A stretch of DNA of 64,000 nucleotides from Aestuariibaculum sediminum (GCF_014596945.1 NZ_JACVXB010000006.1:1770-65769), one strand, 5' to 3'; shown: positions 34,436 to 43,711, counted from the stretch's first letter. Made by a program: numbers and translations. The notes: generated by a model not told the origin, from the letters alone.

Positions 34436-35278
34436 TTATAAAACCTCACGTATAGATTTTTCAAGAGTGGTTGTTGGCCTACCTATTATGGTCGACAATT
34501 TGTAATTATTGTCAAATAAATCTCCTTGAGAGGCAGATACATCCCAGCTTGCTAAACCTTTAGCTAGAACCTCTGGGAGTCCAACTTGTATTAAAATATT
34601 AGAATAGGTATCTTCAGGTAGATTGTTATAAGGAATGTCTTTGCCTGTTTGTTTAGATATTTCTTTAGCTAATTCTGTTAAGGTATAACTGTTATCTCCA
34701 GCAAGTTCAAATGTTTGTCCTTTATTATCTTCATTGGTAATAACCACAGCCAGCGCTTCAGCATAATCTATTCGTGCTGCCGAAGAAATTTTACCATCGC
34801 CGGCACTACCTATAAAAGCTCCATTTTCAATAGCACTAGGCACTGATGCGGTATAATTTTCTGTATACCAACCATTACGTAAAATGGTATAATCAATTCC
34901 AGAAGCTTTTATTTCTTGTTCTGTAGTTAAATGTTCTCCGGCTAAGCTTAAAGAAGACGTATTTGCTCTAAGAAGGCTTGTATAAACAATCCACTTAACG
35001 TTTTGTTTTTTGGCGGCCTCGATTACATTTTTATGTTGGCGAGCTCTTTGGCCTATTTCGTTTGCAGAAATAAAAATTAACCGATCAATATCTTTTAAAG
35101 CCTTTTCCAGACTTTCAGGATTGTTATAATCAAACTCGCGGGTTTCAATTTCCAAATCTTTGGCTTTCTCGGTGGAGCGTACCAAAGCAACAAGGTTGTT
35201 ACTGCTTTCTCGTTGCTTAAGTTCGTTTACTACTAATCTACCCAATTGGCCTGTAGCGCCTGTTATTCCAATTTTCAT
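34436..35278 (-). CDS. NmrA/SDR family NAD(P)H oxidoreductase (QorB/YtfG-like)
   Basis: The 280 residues have the Rossmann start GITGATGQLGRLVV, then VALVRSTEKA, WIVYTSLLRA, YTILRNGWYTENY and the ARIDYAEALAVV motif, as in quinone reductase QorB (E. coli YtfG). It lies divergent from an HxlR-type regulator gene across a 112-bp gap with an inverted repeat, the same pairing as ytfG and ytfH in E. coli. Probable role: NAD(P)H-dependent reduction of quinones or electrophiles, controlled by that regulator. Confidence 0.87.
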   Translation of the reverse strand: MKIGITGATGQLGRLVVNELKQRESSNNLVALVRSTEKAKDLEIETREFDYNNPESLEKALKDIDRLIFISANEIGQRARQHKNVIEAAKKQNVKWIVYTSLLRANTSSLSLAGEHLTTEQEIKASGIDYTILRNGWYTENYTASVPSAIENGAFIGSAGDGKISSAARIDYAEALAVVITNEDNKGQTFELAGDNSYTLTELAKEISKQTGKDIPYNNLPEDTYSNILIQVGLPEVLAKGLASWDVSASQGDLFDNNYKLSTIIGRPTTTLEKSIREVL

Positions 35279-35283
35279 AATAT

Positions 35284-35313
35284 TTGTTTATTAAAGTTTC
35301 TATTGTATATTTG
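35284..35313 (+). promoter_or_regulatory. Promoter of the HxlR gene (TTG-N19-TATATTTG)
   Basis: TTG at 35284-35286, 19 bp, TATATTTG at 35306-35313: consensus on the plus strand. The start site is expected near 35320, inside the inverted repeat. Confidence 0.75.
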
Positions 35314-35318
35314 ATGAG

Positions 35319-35341
35319 TAAAAGTATTTAACTTACTTTTA
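35319..35341. promoter_or_regulatory. Inverted repeat, candidate HxlR operator
   Basis: TAAAAGTA (35319-35326) and TACTTTTA (35334-35341) are perfect complements 7 bp apart. The repeat lies over the expected start site of the HxlR gene and close to the minus-strand promoter of the qorB-like gene. A repressor bound here could block both. Confidence 0.55.
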
Positions 35342-35390
35342 GTTAGTCAAATATAAAGAATAACTTGCTTTAAAACAAGAGGTTACCGCT

Positions 35391-35807
35391 ATGAGACTTG
35401 CTGACTTTAAAGTTAGTGTTATTGAAAATCAAGATGTTATGAAAGGAGAAATTCAAAATAAATTTGCAGAACCAGAACAGTGTCCTGTTAGAAATGTGTT
35501 AGATCGTATAGGCGATAAATGGTCTATGCTGGTGTTATTGCTTTTAGAAGAAAAAGGTTTGTTGAGATTTAATGAAATTGATAAACACATTGCTACTATA
35601 TCTCAAAAAATGCTTTCGGTAACTTTAAAGGGCCTGCAAGCCGACGGGCTAGTTAAGCGAACTATTTATCCTCAAGTTCCACCAAAAGTGGAATATGAGT
35701 TAACAGAATTAGGCCAGACGTTAATACCGCATTTAAATATTTTAGTTGAATGGGCTAAAAACAATATGTCTAAGATAGAAGCTTCAAGACTACAATATAA
35801 AAGCTAA
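35391..35807 (+). CDS. HxlR family winged-helix transcriptional regulator
   Basis: The 138 residues contain the HxlR/YtfH pattern: EQCPVRNVLDRIGDKWSMLVLLLL with the conserved Cys (a known redox sensor position in relatives), RFNEIDKHIATISQKMLSVTLKGLQADGLVKRTIY and PPKVEYELTELG. An alternative ATG at 35439 would give 122 residues, nearer the family's usual length. It probably controls the divergent qorB-like gene and itself. Its end overlaps the convergent gene at 35804 by 4 bp. Confidence 0.9.
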   Translation: MRLADFKVSVIENQDVMKGEIQNKFAEPEQCPVRNVLDRIGDKWSMLVLLLLEEKGLLRFNEIDKHIATISQKMLSVTLKGLQADGLVKRTIYPQVPPKVEYELTELGQTLIPHLNILVEWAKNNMSKIEASRLQYKS

Positions 35808-36166
35808 GATTGCTCATTTAAGTAGTTTTTCAATTCTTCCTTAAGTTTATTATAAGTTTTTAGCTTTTTTTGCAGAATGTCTTCTTCTGATTTTGGTGCT
35901 GAAATTGTTTCGGGAGCATTAAAGTTTTTGTTAATAACTTCTATAGTTATTTTATCCCCAAGTTTTAACGGTGTATTAACCCATTTTACATGTTGTTGAG
36001 ATGCTGTAATTAATCCTGAGACTTGTAAATTTGTTTCTGTTTCAGGTGAAATTTGTCTATTGAAACTGTCTAAAATACAGGAGACTATGAATTGCTTGTC
36101 TTCAATGCCAGCATGAGTAAGAACATTTTCGTTTAAAGTAACTTTAAAGCCATGGTTAGTGTTCAT
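35804..36166 (-). CDS. Hypothetical protein, 120 residues
   Basis: I do not recognise a family. The first 75 residues look like beta-rich (FKVTLNENVLTHAGIEDKQFIVSCILDSF, VSGLITASQQHVKWVNTPLKLGDKITIEVI), and the last 35 form a charged helix (KSEEDILQKKLKTYNKLKEELKNYL) that may coil. No signal peptide. The stop codon overlaps that of the HxlR gene. Confidence 0.6.
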   Translation of the reverse strand: MNTNHGFKVTLNENVLTHAGIEDKQFIVSCILDSFNRQISPETETNLQVSGLITASQQHVKWVNTPLKLGDKITIEVINKNFNAPETISAPKSEEDILQKKLKTYNKLKEELKNYLNEQS

Positions 36167-36383
36167 GTGAATAAGTTTTTCTAATTAGGGTGTCATATTT
36201 TTACGGTTAAATTAAGGATATTTATAATTAGTGTCCTGTTATTTATTAATAAATTTTAAATACTTGCCATAAGTGTTTCGTGAATTGGTACTTGCGGTTT
36301 TTTATTATTACTCAGAATATGTCTTTCCCTCATTCAAATGTTACGTTTACTAATTGATGGTTTTAATATGATGTGTTTATCTA

Positions 36384-36391
36384 TAGGTTTG
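36384..36391 (+). promoter_or_regulatory. Probable -7 element (TAGGTTTG) of the Cys-rich protein gene
   Basis: Matches TAnnTTTG, 25 bp before ATG 36417. No good -33. Confidence 0.4.
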
Positions 36392-36416
36392 AGATAGAAT
36401 CTTAAAAACGAAAATC

Positions 36417-37088
36417 ATGAGAAATCAAATTAAACTTAATGTGAAAACACCGTGTAACGAAGATTTTAATTCTTTTCCACAAACAGCTTCCGGCGGTTTT
36501 TGTAGTTCTTGTAAGCAAGAGGTGCTTGATTTTACAAACATGAATCCGGACGACATAGCCGATTATATTAATCAGGAAGGCACAAATAATATTTGTGGCA
36601 GATTCAAGCAATCCCAATTAAAGGTTTATTACAAAAGTAAAAGGAAGAAAACTTGGTTAAGAATTTTAAAAGTGATAGGCGCTGCTTGTTTATCTCTTTA
36701 CTTTGGAAAGCTGCAAGCTCAAGCCCCTAAACAAGCAGAGGTTAATACTTTAAAAAGCAAAAATATGACCCAGGTTCAAACAAAAGCGATAACCGTTAAA
36801 GGACGTGTTTTAGAAGAAAATTTACCATTACCGGGTGTGAACGTGGTTTTAGAAGGTAGTACCGTGGGTGTTGCTACCGATTTTGATGGGAAGTTTGAAT
36901 TTCCTGAAAAATTAAAAGCAGGCGATGTTTTAGTATTTAGTTATTTAGGTATGAATTCTAAACGGGTAGTCATCAAAGATAACAATACGAATTTAAAAGT
37001 AGAATTACAGGTTGAGATGAAGGCGTGTGATGCTATTTTAATGGGTAAAGTTGCGACAAATCAGATCTACAAACCAAAAAGAAAATAG
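36417..37088 (+). CDS. Membrane-anchored protein with Cys-rich N-terminus and CarboxypepD_reg-like domain
   Basis: The 223-residue protein starts with a Cys-rich module (TPCNEDFNSF, GGFCSSCKQEVLDF, NNICGRFKQSQL; four Cys in a pattern of likely metal ligands) seen at the front of many Bacteroidota proteins. A hydrophobic stretch (about 82-100, ILKVIGAACLSLYFG) follows, then a carboxypeptidase-regulatory-like beta-sandwich (about 123-205, VKGRVLEENLPLPGVNVVLEGSTVGVATDFDGKFEF). The layout suggests a cytoplasmic Cys module and a periplasmic domain. It is followed 4 bp later by the transglutaminase-like gene. Confidence 0.75.
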   Translation: MRNQIKLNVKTPCNEDFNSFPQTASGGFCSSCKQEVLDFTNMNPDDIADYINQEGTNNICGRFKQSQLKVYYKSKRKKTWLRILKVIGAACLSLYFGKLQAQAPKQAEVNTLKSKNMTQVQTKAITVKGRVLEENLPLPGVNVVLEGSTVGVATDFDGKFEFPEKLKAGDVLVFSYLGMNSKRVVIKDNNTNLKVELQVEMKACDAILMGKVATNQIYKPKRK

Positions 37089-37092
37089 TCAA

Positions 37093-38106
37093 TTGAAAAC
37101 AATATTATTTTTTCTTTTTAGTGTAGGTGTCGCAAATGCACAGATTTCAGATTTTAAGGCTGTTGATTTTACTCAAGCCGACCACATGGCCAAACTATAC
37201 GAGGGTGAAGGGCTAGATAATATGCCTGCGCTCGTTTATAAACTTACTAATACATTGACCTCACCAATTGAAAAGTTCAGAGCTATTTATATGTGGGTTT
37301 GTAATAATATTGCTTGCGATATAAATCAGGATAATACAGTTACAAGAAAACGACAGGTGTTTAAAAATGATTCCCTTGGCTATGTAAACTGGAATAACAC
37401 TTATAAAAAGAAAGCTTTTAAAAAATTACTGAAGCATAACAAAACGATGTGTACGGGTTATGCCTATTTAATAAAGGAATTATGTTTTTTAGCTCAAATA
37501 GATTGTGTAATAATTAATGGTTACGGACGAACAGCTAATGCAAATGTTGAGTCTTTAGAATTAGTAAATCACTCGTGGAATGCTGTGAATTTAAACAATA
37601 AGTGGTATTTATGCGATGCCACCTGGTCCAGTGGGTACAATTTGATAGGTAGTGGTTTTATAAAATCCTATAACGATGGGTATTTTTTAACCAACCCAGA
37701 ATTGTTTGCTTTAAATCATTATCCTGTAGATAAAAAATGGTTGCTAAACAATGATAAGAAAATGTCCGAATATGTTTTGGCGCCTCTTGTTTATGGCCAT
37801 ACATTTCGGTATGGTGTAGAGCCTGTAAGTCCTGATAAGCTTCATGTTCAAGCTATTGTTGATGATGAAATTGATTTCAGGTTTAAAGCTTTAAACGGAA
37901 TTAATCCCGAAACATTGGCCATGGTCAGATTTGTTGGTGATGACCTAGTAAAATTAAAAATTTATGACGTTGTAAAAGAACAAGACCAGATATCATTTAA
38001 GTGTCAATTTAAGCGCAAAGGGGTTTTCGATGCCCATTTAAAAATTAATGACGATATTATTGCGACGTATGTTGTTGAGGTTGCTACAAATAAAAAATCC
38101 CAATAG
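37093..38106 (+). CDS. Secreted transglutaminase-like protein
   Basis: The 337 residues contain a transglutaminase-like core: KTMCTGYAYLIKEL (catalytic Cys), VNHSWNAVNLNNKWYLCDATWSSGY (His and Asp). A Sec signal peptide (KTILFFLFSVGVANAQ) follows a TTG start at 37093, which I prefer over the longer frame beginning at 37051 that overlaps the previous gene. The C-terminal 130 residues are beta-rich. These proteins act as cysteine peptidases or crosslinkers in the periplasm; substrate unknown. It forms a two-gene operon with the Cys-rich protein gene. Confidence 0.8.
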   Translation: MKTILFFLFSVGVANAQISDFKAVDFTQADHMAKLYEGEGLDNMPALVYKLTNTLTSPIEKFRAIYMWVCNNIACDINQDNTVTRKRQVFKNDSLGYVNWNNTYKKKAFKKLLKHNKTMCTGYAYLIKELCFLAQIDCVIINGYGRTANANVESLELVNHSWNAVNLNNKWYLCDATWSSGYNLIGSGFIKSYNDGYFLTNPELFALNHYPVDKKWLLNNDKKMSEYVLAPLVYGHTFRYGVEPVSPDKLHVQAIVDDEIDFRFKALNGINPETLAMVRFVGDDLVKLKIYDVVKEQDQISFKCQFKRKGVFDAHLKINDDIIATYVVEVATNKKSQ

Positions 38107-38152
38107 TTTAAACTATCGGGATTAATTTATAGGTTAGCTCTTTATGGATTTT

Positions 38153-41100
38153 TTATTCTTCAATAATCACCCATTCGCCTTTAGACAGTAAAGGCTCCGC
38201 TTGTTTGAATTTAACGGTTTTACTTTCACCATTCATAACATTTTTAATGGTAACCTTATCGTTACGACCAATTTTTGGTTGTTCGCGAACAATGGTTTCG
38301 GTTACTTGCGGCCGTTGCTGCGTGTTACCAGCTGCTGCTCTGTTTTGTGCTGAACGTTCATCAAGGTTAGGAATTTCATCTTTTTGGATGTTTAATTTTT
38401 CCTGTCTGCGTTCTCTGGCCTCCTGAATAGTATTTTGAGTTTCCTGTGGTAATTCACCTTTAAATAAGAACGAAATTACATCTTTATTTACTTGGTCAAT
38501 CATCGATTTGAATAACTCAAACGCTTCAAATTTGTAAATTAATAACGGGTCTTTTTGTTCGTGAACCGCTAACTGAACAGATTGTTTTAACTCGTCCATT
38601 TTACGTAAATGTGTTTTCCACGAATCGTCAATTATGGCGAGCGTAATATTTTTTTCGAAATCGGTAATTAATTGTTTTCCGTTAGTTTCGTAAGCTTTTT
38701 CAAGATCGGTAACCACATTTAAACTTTTAATACCATCGGTAAAAGGTACCACGATACGCTTAAATCGGTCACGTTGATTTTCATAAACGTTTTTAATTAC
38801 CGGGAAAGCAATATCGGCATTTCGAGCCATTTTATCTTTGTAATGATCGAATGCAGCGCGGTATACTTTTGATGTAATTTCTTGAGCCGAAAGTTTGCCG
38901 AACTCGTCTTCAGTAATGGGCGACGTTAAAGAGAAATAACGTATCAATTCAAACTCGAAGTTTTTATAATCGTTAGCTTCCTTGTTGCCTTCTGAAATAT
39001 TTTCAGCGGTATCGAAAATCATGTTTGCCAAGTCTACACGAAGACGCTCACCAAATAGGGCGTGATGGCGACGTTTATAAACGACTTCACGTTGCGCATT
39101 CATAACATCGTCGTATTCTAATAAACGCTTACGAACACCAAAGTTATTTTCTTCTACTTTTTTCTGTGCACGCTCAATAGATTTAGAGATCATAGAATGC
39201 TGAATCACTTCACCTTCTTTAAGTCCCATTCTGTCCATCATTTTCGCAATACGTTCACTACCAAACAAACGCATTAAGTTGTCTTCAAGTGATACGTAGA
39301 ATTGTGAACTTCCCGGATCTCCCTGACGACCGGCACGACCACGTAACTGACGGTCTACTCGACGCGAATCGTGACGTTCGGTACCTATAATAGCTAAACC
39401 GCCTGCTTTTTTAACTTCGTCGGTTAATTTAATATCGGTACCACGTCCCGCCATGTTAGTAGCAATGGTTACCTGACCTGGTTGACCTGCTTCTGCTACA
39501 ATGTCGGCTTCTTTTTTATGTAATTTCGCGTTTAATACATTGTGAGGTATTTTACGAATGGCAAGCATTTTTCCAAGTAGCTCACTAATTTCAACCGATG
39601 TTGTACCAATTAGTACCGGGCGACCTGCTTGCGATAATTTGGTAACCTCGTCAATAACCGCATTGTATTTTTCACGTTTGGTTTTGTAAACTAAATCGTC
39701 TCGGTCATCACGAGCGATAGGACGGTTGGTAGGGATTTCAACAACATCTAGTTCGTAGATTTCCCAGAATTCGCCAGCCTCAGTTACCGCTGTACCTGTC
39801 ATACCTGACAATTTGCGATACATTCTAAAGTAATTTTGAAGGGTTACTGTTGCGAATGTTTGTGTAGCATCTTCGATTTTTACATTTTCTTTAGCTTCAA
39901 TCGCCTGGTGTAAACCATCGGAATAACGACGGCCATCCATAATACGACCAGTTTGTTCATCAACAATCATCACTTTATTGTCGATAACGACATACTGAAT
40001 GTCTTTTTCAAATAGGGCGTAGGCTTTTAATAACTGATTTAAGGTGTGAATACGTTCCGATTTAACACCAAAATCTTTATAAAGCTCTTCTTTTTGAGCT
40101 GCTTCTTCTTCTTTCGATAAGTTTTGCTTCTCAATTTTAGCAATTTCCAATCCAATTTCAGGAAGAATAAAGAAATTAGGATCTTCTTTTCCTGAAATGA
40201 ATTCAACCCCTTTATCGGTTAATTCTACCTGATTATTTTTTTCTTCAATAACGTAGTACAGCTCCGCGTCAACCTTTGGCATTTCGCGGTTGTTGTCCTG
40301 CATGTAGAAGTTTTCGGTTTTTTGTAATAATTGTTTAACCCCCTCTTCGCTTAAAAACTTAATAAGGGCTTTGTTTTTAGGCATACCGCGGTATACACGC
40401 AACAATTGGAAGCCTCCTTCTTTGGTGTCGCCTTCTTTAATAAGCTTTTTAGCTTCGGCCAAAACACCGGTTAAATATTTACGCTGAACAGATACGATAT
40501 TATCTACTTTTGGTTTCAATTCGATAAACTCGTGACGCTCACCCTGAGGTATAGGCCCGGAGATAATTAATGGTGTACGCGCATCGTCAACCAATACAGA
40601 GTCGACCTCATCGACAATGGCATAGTTGTGTGGGCGCTGTACTAAATCGTTTGGCGAATGCGCCATATTATCACGTAAATAGTCGAAACCGAACTCGTTA
40701 TTAGTACCGTAAGTAATATCGGCATTGTAGGCATTTCTACGACCCTCAGAATTTGGCTGGTGGTAGTCAATACAGTCTACTGTTAAACCGTGAAACTGGA
40801 ATAAAGGCGCCATCCATGCGCTATCACGTTTTGCTAAATAATCGTTTACCGTTACCAAGTGTACGCCCTGACCAGATAATGCATTTAAGTAAACGGGTAG
40901 GGTAGCAACTAAGGTTTTACCTTCACCAGTTTGCATTTCAGCAATTTTACCCTGGTGCATAGCCACACCACCAATAAGCTGTACATCGTAATGAATCATA
41001 TCCCAAGTGATGGCTTTTCCGGCAGCATCCCACGAGTTAGCCCAAGTGGCTTGGTCGCCATTTAGTGTTACGTAATCTTTTGTGCCTGATAACTCTCTGT

Positions 41101-41509
41101 CAAATTCGTTTGCGGTAACGGTAATAGAGGTGTTATTAGTAAATCGTTTTGCAGTTTCTTTTACAACAGCAAAAGCTTCTGGTAAAATGTCGTTTAAAAC
41201 GCTTTCGGTTTTTTCGTAAACTTCATCTTTAAGTTTATCAATGTCGGCGTAGATGTCTTCACGACGATCGATATCATCGGTGTTTTCAGCTTCGTTTAGA
41301 AGCGTGTTTATTTGTTCGTTTAGAGGTTTGATTGCTTCGGCAATAAGACCTTTAAATTCAGTAGTTTTTGCACGTAAAGCATCATGGGATAAACCTTCTA
41401 AAGCAGCTTCAAAAGATTTTATTTTATTTACTATAGGTGTGATGGCTTTAACATCTTGTTTCGATTTATCGCCAACAAATACTTTAAGTACAGAATTTAA
41501 AAAACTCAT
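38153..41509 (-). CDS. secA: Preprotein translocase ATPase SecA
   Basis: The motor of Sec export. The 1,118 residues are well above the 900 of E. coli, as usual in Bacteroidota because of insertions. Motifs seen: MQTGEGKTLVATLPVYLNAL (Walker A), YAIVDEVDSVLVDDARTPLIISG (Walker B), GTNNEFGFDYLRDNMA, TNMAGRGTDIKL and RGRAGRQGDPG. The C-terminus ends NGESKTVKFKQAEPLL..EE without the CxC-zinc motif that binds SecB. Transcribed alone. Confidence 0.97.
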   Translation of the reverse strand: MSFLNSVLKVFVGDKSKQDVKAITPIVNKIKSFEAALEGLSHDALRAKTTEFKGLIAEAIKPLNEQINTLLNEAENTDDIDRREDIYADIDKLKDEVYEKTESVLNDILPEAFAVVKETAKRFTNNTSITVTANEFDRELSGTKDYVTLNGDQATWANSWDAAGKAITWDMIHYDVQLIGGVAMHQGKIAEMQTGEGKTLVATLPVYLNALSGQGVHLVTVNDYLAKRDSAWMAPLFQFHGLTVDCIDYHQPNSEGRRNAYNADITYGTNNEFGFDYLRDNMAHSPNDLVQRPHNYAIVDEVDSVLVDDARTPLIISGPIPQGERHEFIELKPKVDNIVSVQRKYLTGVLAEAKKLIKEGDTKEGGFQLLRVYRGMPKNKALIKFLSEEGVKQLLQKTENFYMQDNNREMPKVDAELYYVIEEKNNQVELTDKGVEFISGKEDPNFFILPEIGLEIAKIEKQNLSKEEEAAQKEELYKDFGVKSERIHTLNQLLKAYALFEKDIQYVVIDNKVMIVDEQTGRIMDGRRYSDGLHQAIEAKENVKIEDATQTFATVTLQNYFRMYRKLSGMTGTAVTEAGEFWEIYELDVVEIPTNRPIARDDRDDLVYKTKREKYNAVIDEVTKLSQAGRPVLIGTTSVEISELLGKMLAIRKIPHNVLNAKLHKKEADIVAEAGQPGQVTIATNMAGRGTDIKLTDEVKKAGGLAIIGTERHDSRRVDRQLRGRAGRQGDPGSSQFYVSLEDNLMRLFGSERIAKMMDRMGLKEGEVIQHSMISKSIERAQKKVEENNFGVRKRLLEYDDVMNAQREVVYKRRHHALFGERLRVDLANMIFDTAENISEGNKEANDYKNFEFELIRYFSLTSPITEDEFGKLSAQEITSKVYRAAFDHYKDKMARNADIAFPVIKNVYENQRDRFKRIVVPFTDGIKSLNVVTDLEKAYETNGKQLITDFEKNITLAIIDDSWKTHLRKMDELKQSVQLAVHEQKDPLLIYKFEAFELFKSMIDQVNKDVISFLFKGELPQETQNTIQEARERRQEKLNIQKDEIPNLDERSAQNRAAAGNTQQRPQVTETIVREQPKIGRNDKVTIKNVMNGESKTVKFKQAEPLLSKGEWVIIEE

Positions 41510-41633
41510 GTGTATATATGTTATTTAATTCCAGGGGTGCCTGGATATGTTTCAGTTGTTAAACTGTAGTTTTTGAGATTGCCTCAAAGATACAGTTTGT
41601 AATGTGTTTTAATAAAGATTAGGAACAAAAAAA

Positions 41634-41654
41634 AGTCTCGACTCGAGACTTTTT
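41634..41654 (-). terminator. Terminator of the DUF2795 gene
   Basis: Stem AGTCTCG (41634-41640) with CGAGACT (41644-41650), 3-nt loop, A/T runs on both sides. Confidence 0.8.
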
Positions 41655-41675
41655 AACTTTTCTTTATACTTTATA

Positions 41676-41897
41676 TTAATATTCGTCCTCGTTCCAGAGG
41701 TAATCTTCATCTGAGGGATAGTCTGACCAAATTTCTTCTATCGAATCGTAAGCATCACCTTCGTCTTCAATAGCTTGCAAATTTTCGACAACTTCTAAAG
41801 GTGCTCCAGTTCTAATAGCATAATCTATCAACTCGTCTTTTGTTGCTGGCCAAGGAGCATCACTCAAATAATTTGCTAATTCTAAAGTCCAATACAT
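41676..41897 (-). CDS. DUF2795 domain protein, 73 residues
   Basis: The small acidic protein MYWTLELANYLSDAPWPATK... has the DUF2795 pattern (WPATKDELIDYAIRTGAP, VVENLQAI) and an acidic tail rich in Asp, Glu and Tyr. Family function is not known. I chose ATG 41897; a TTG at 41924 extends the frame but lies in the -7 element. Own promoter and terminator. Confidence 0.85.
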   Translation of the reverse strand: MYWTLELANYLSDAPWPATKDELIDYAIRTGAPLEVVENLQAIEDEGDAYDSIEEIWSDYPSDEDYLWNEDEY

Positions 41898-41921
41898 GTT
41901 ATTATGCGTTTTAATTTTGTG

Positions 41922-41929
41922 CAAAAATA
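41922..41929 (-). promoter_or_regulatory. -7 element of the DUF2795 gene (TATTTTTG)
   Basis: On the minus strand 41929-41922 reads TATTTTTG, matching TAnnTTTG, followed by CA; it lies 24 bp before the chosen ATG. Confidence 0.55.
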
Positions 41930-42066
41930 AATTTTTAGGTTAAACATGCAAGAAAAAAATCATTTATTTAACGGTAATTTAAAAGAACGTATTTTTCTAC
42001 AGAAAAAACTTAGAAATTAATAGTTGCATTACAATAAATTAATAATTTGTTACTATTTCTAAAATT

Positions 42067-42642
42067 TTAGGATTTTTTTTCAGGAATCCATTTAATTTCA
42101 TCTGCTTGCAAGTCGTATGACAACTTCCGTGCCAACACAAAAAGATAGTCAGAAAGGCGGTTTAAGTATATTAAGCAGTTTGAATCAATCGGGGCTATGT
42201 CATTAAGCGCTGTGGCTAAACGCTCTGCTCTACGGCACACACAACGTGCTATGTGACAGAATGACACGGTTTGATGTCCGCCGGGAAGTACAAAGTGTGT
42301 CATTGGTGGTAAAGCGGCATCCATGGTGTCCATTTCCTGTTCTAAACGCTGAATGTCGTCTTCTGAAATTTTTGGAATATTTAAACGTTCCTTACCGTTT
42401 TTTAAGATGGCTTTTTCCGGATCGGTAGCCATAATGGCCCCAACGGTAAATAAACGATCTTGGATATGAATCAATATATCTTTATACTCTGAATGAATAT
42501 CCTGATCTCTAATTAAGCCCAGGTGAGAGTTTAATTCGTCCACCGTTCCGTAACTTTCAATTCTTATATGGTGTTTAGGTACACGCGTTCCTCCAAACAA
42601 AGCAGTGTCTCCTTTATCTCCGGTTTTTGTATATATCTTCAT
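42067..42642 (-). CDS. Cob(I)alamin adenosyltransferase, PduO type
   Basis: The 191 residues transfer adenosyl from ATP to cob(I)alamin to make coenzyme B12. The PduO pattern is clear: KIYTKTGDKGDTALFGGTRVPK at the N-terminus (ATP binding), ESYGTVDELNSHLG, RCVCRRAERL, and NRLSDYLFVLARKLSYD. It stands alone, without a cobalamin synthesis or B12-dependent enzyme gene nearby. Confidence 0.93.
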   Translation of the reverse strand: MKIYTKTGDKGDTALFGGTRVPKHHIRIESYGTVDELNSHLGLIRDQDIHSEYKDILIHIQDRLFTVGAIMATDPEKAILKNGKERLNIPKISEDDIQRLEQEMDTMDAALPPMTHFVLPGGHQTVSFCHIARCVCRRAERLATALNDIAPIDSNCLIYLNRLSDYLFVLARKLSYDLQADEIKWIPEKKS

Positions 42643-42853
42643 ATTGCAAAGTTAAAGGTTTCAAAGTTACGAAGTTTATTATTGACATGAATCCTCTTAT
42701 GATGGCGTTACCCTTGGTGATTGGGCTCATCCGCTATATCTTTTTACGATTCTCGATACAATTTTTCGTTCCTCAAAATCACTCGAATTGACGTAAGAAA
42801 GTAAAATCACGCTATTGTTTGAATTTTTGTTTTATTAACAACCAAAAACCACA
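42643..42853. other. Gene-free stretch with repeat-like sequence
   Basis: About 210 bp. Bases about 42748-42795 (CGATTCTCGATACAATTTTT, then CGTTCCTC.. and ..ACTCGAATTGACG) resemble a dispersed intergenic repeat I recall from Flavobacteriaceae genomes. I see only one copy here, and no gene. Confidence 0.3.
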
Positions 42854-43618
42854 CTAACACCTAATTGTAAAATGTTCTTTTTCTTGTTCCTTTCTAAAAA
42901 ATACAAAGCCCCAATAAAAGGTGTCGATGGTTACTTTAACTTCGGGATGTTGTTTTATTGTTTCCCAGGCCTCGGTCATATCTTTGGACCAGTAAATGTC
43001 GTCAAAAATGAAAACCGAATCGTTATGTTTGCTTTTAATTAAAGATTCGAAATACTTTAAGGTTGCTTTTTTAGAATGGTTGCCATCAAAGAAAATTAAA
43101 TCGTAAGTGTCGTTTTTTAGTGCATTTATGGCGGCTTCGAATTCAGAATTGACTAAGGTTATATTTTTAAATGGCAATAGGTTTTTTTTTGCTTGATGAT
43201 ATGTATTAGTGCAGCCTTCCACTGTTGTGATTCGTAAATCTTTAGCTAATGCCATGGCTTGTGTGGCAATACCCAGTGATGTGCCTAATTCCAGAGCGGA
43301 CTTGATTTTCAGATAATTCATCAGTCGATATAATAATTGAGCGCGCTTAATGGTTGTGCCAGAATATTTAGCGACATGTTTTAGGGGGCGCGTGTTTTGT
43401 TTGCACACATTGGAACCCGCACCTAAATCAGTTATAGTTAACGATTCGTTTTTAAGTAATAAATGTTTTTTGAAGTCTGAAATCTTTTGATAATCGGGAT
43501 GTTTTTTTCGATTGTAAAAGCATTTAGTCACCAGATTATACACAAAAGGGGAATGTACGCCATGCTGATTCGTTGAACGAAATAGGAATTTTATGTATTG
43601 TGAAATTTGATAAATCAT
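42854..43618 (-). CDS. Class I SAM-dependent methyltransferase (O-methyltransferase-like)
   Basis: The 254 residues have a Rossmann methyltransferase core: ALELGTSLGIATQAMAL (SAM loop), RITTVEGC, YDLIFFDGNHSKKATLKYFE and SVFIFDDIYWSKDM, close to Methyltransf_24/O-methyltransferase 3 types. The first 100 residues are an extra N-terminal part with FRSTNQHGVHSPFVYNLVTKCFYN. I chose ATG 43618 over the preceding TTG. Substrate unknown. Confidence 0.85.
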   Translation of the reverse strand: MIYQISQYIKFLFRSTNQHGVHSPFVYNLVTKCFYNRKKHPDYQKISDFKKHLLLKNESLTITDLGAGSNVCKQNTRPLKHVAKYSGTTIKRAQLLYRLMNYLKIKSALELGTSLGIATQAMALAKDLRITTVEGCTNTYHQAKKNLLPFKNITLVNSEFEAAINALKNDTYDLIFFDGNHSKKATLKYFESLIKSKHNDSVFIFDDIYWSKDMTEAWETIKQHPEVKVTIDTFYWGFVFFRKEQEKEHFTIRC

Positions 43619-43711
43619 CAATAAGTTACCAGTGTTTTGAGATGCTTAAAGGCATTTAGTGTGATGTATTTAATTTTCCCTAGTCTTTATGTCTAAAACC
43701 AATTTCATTAT

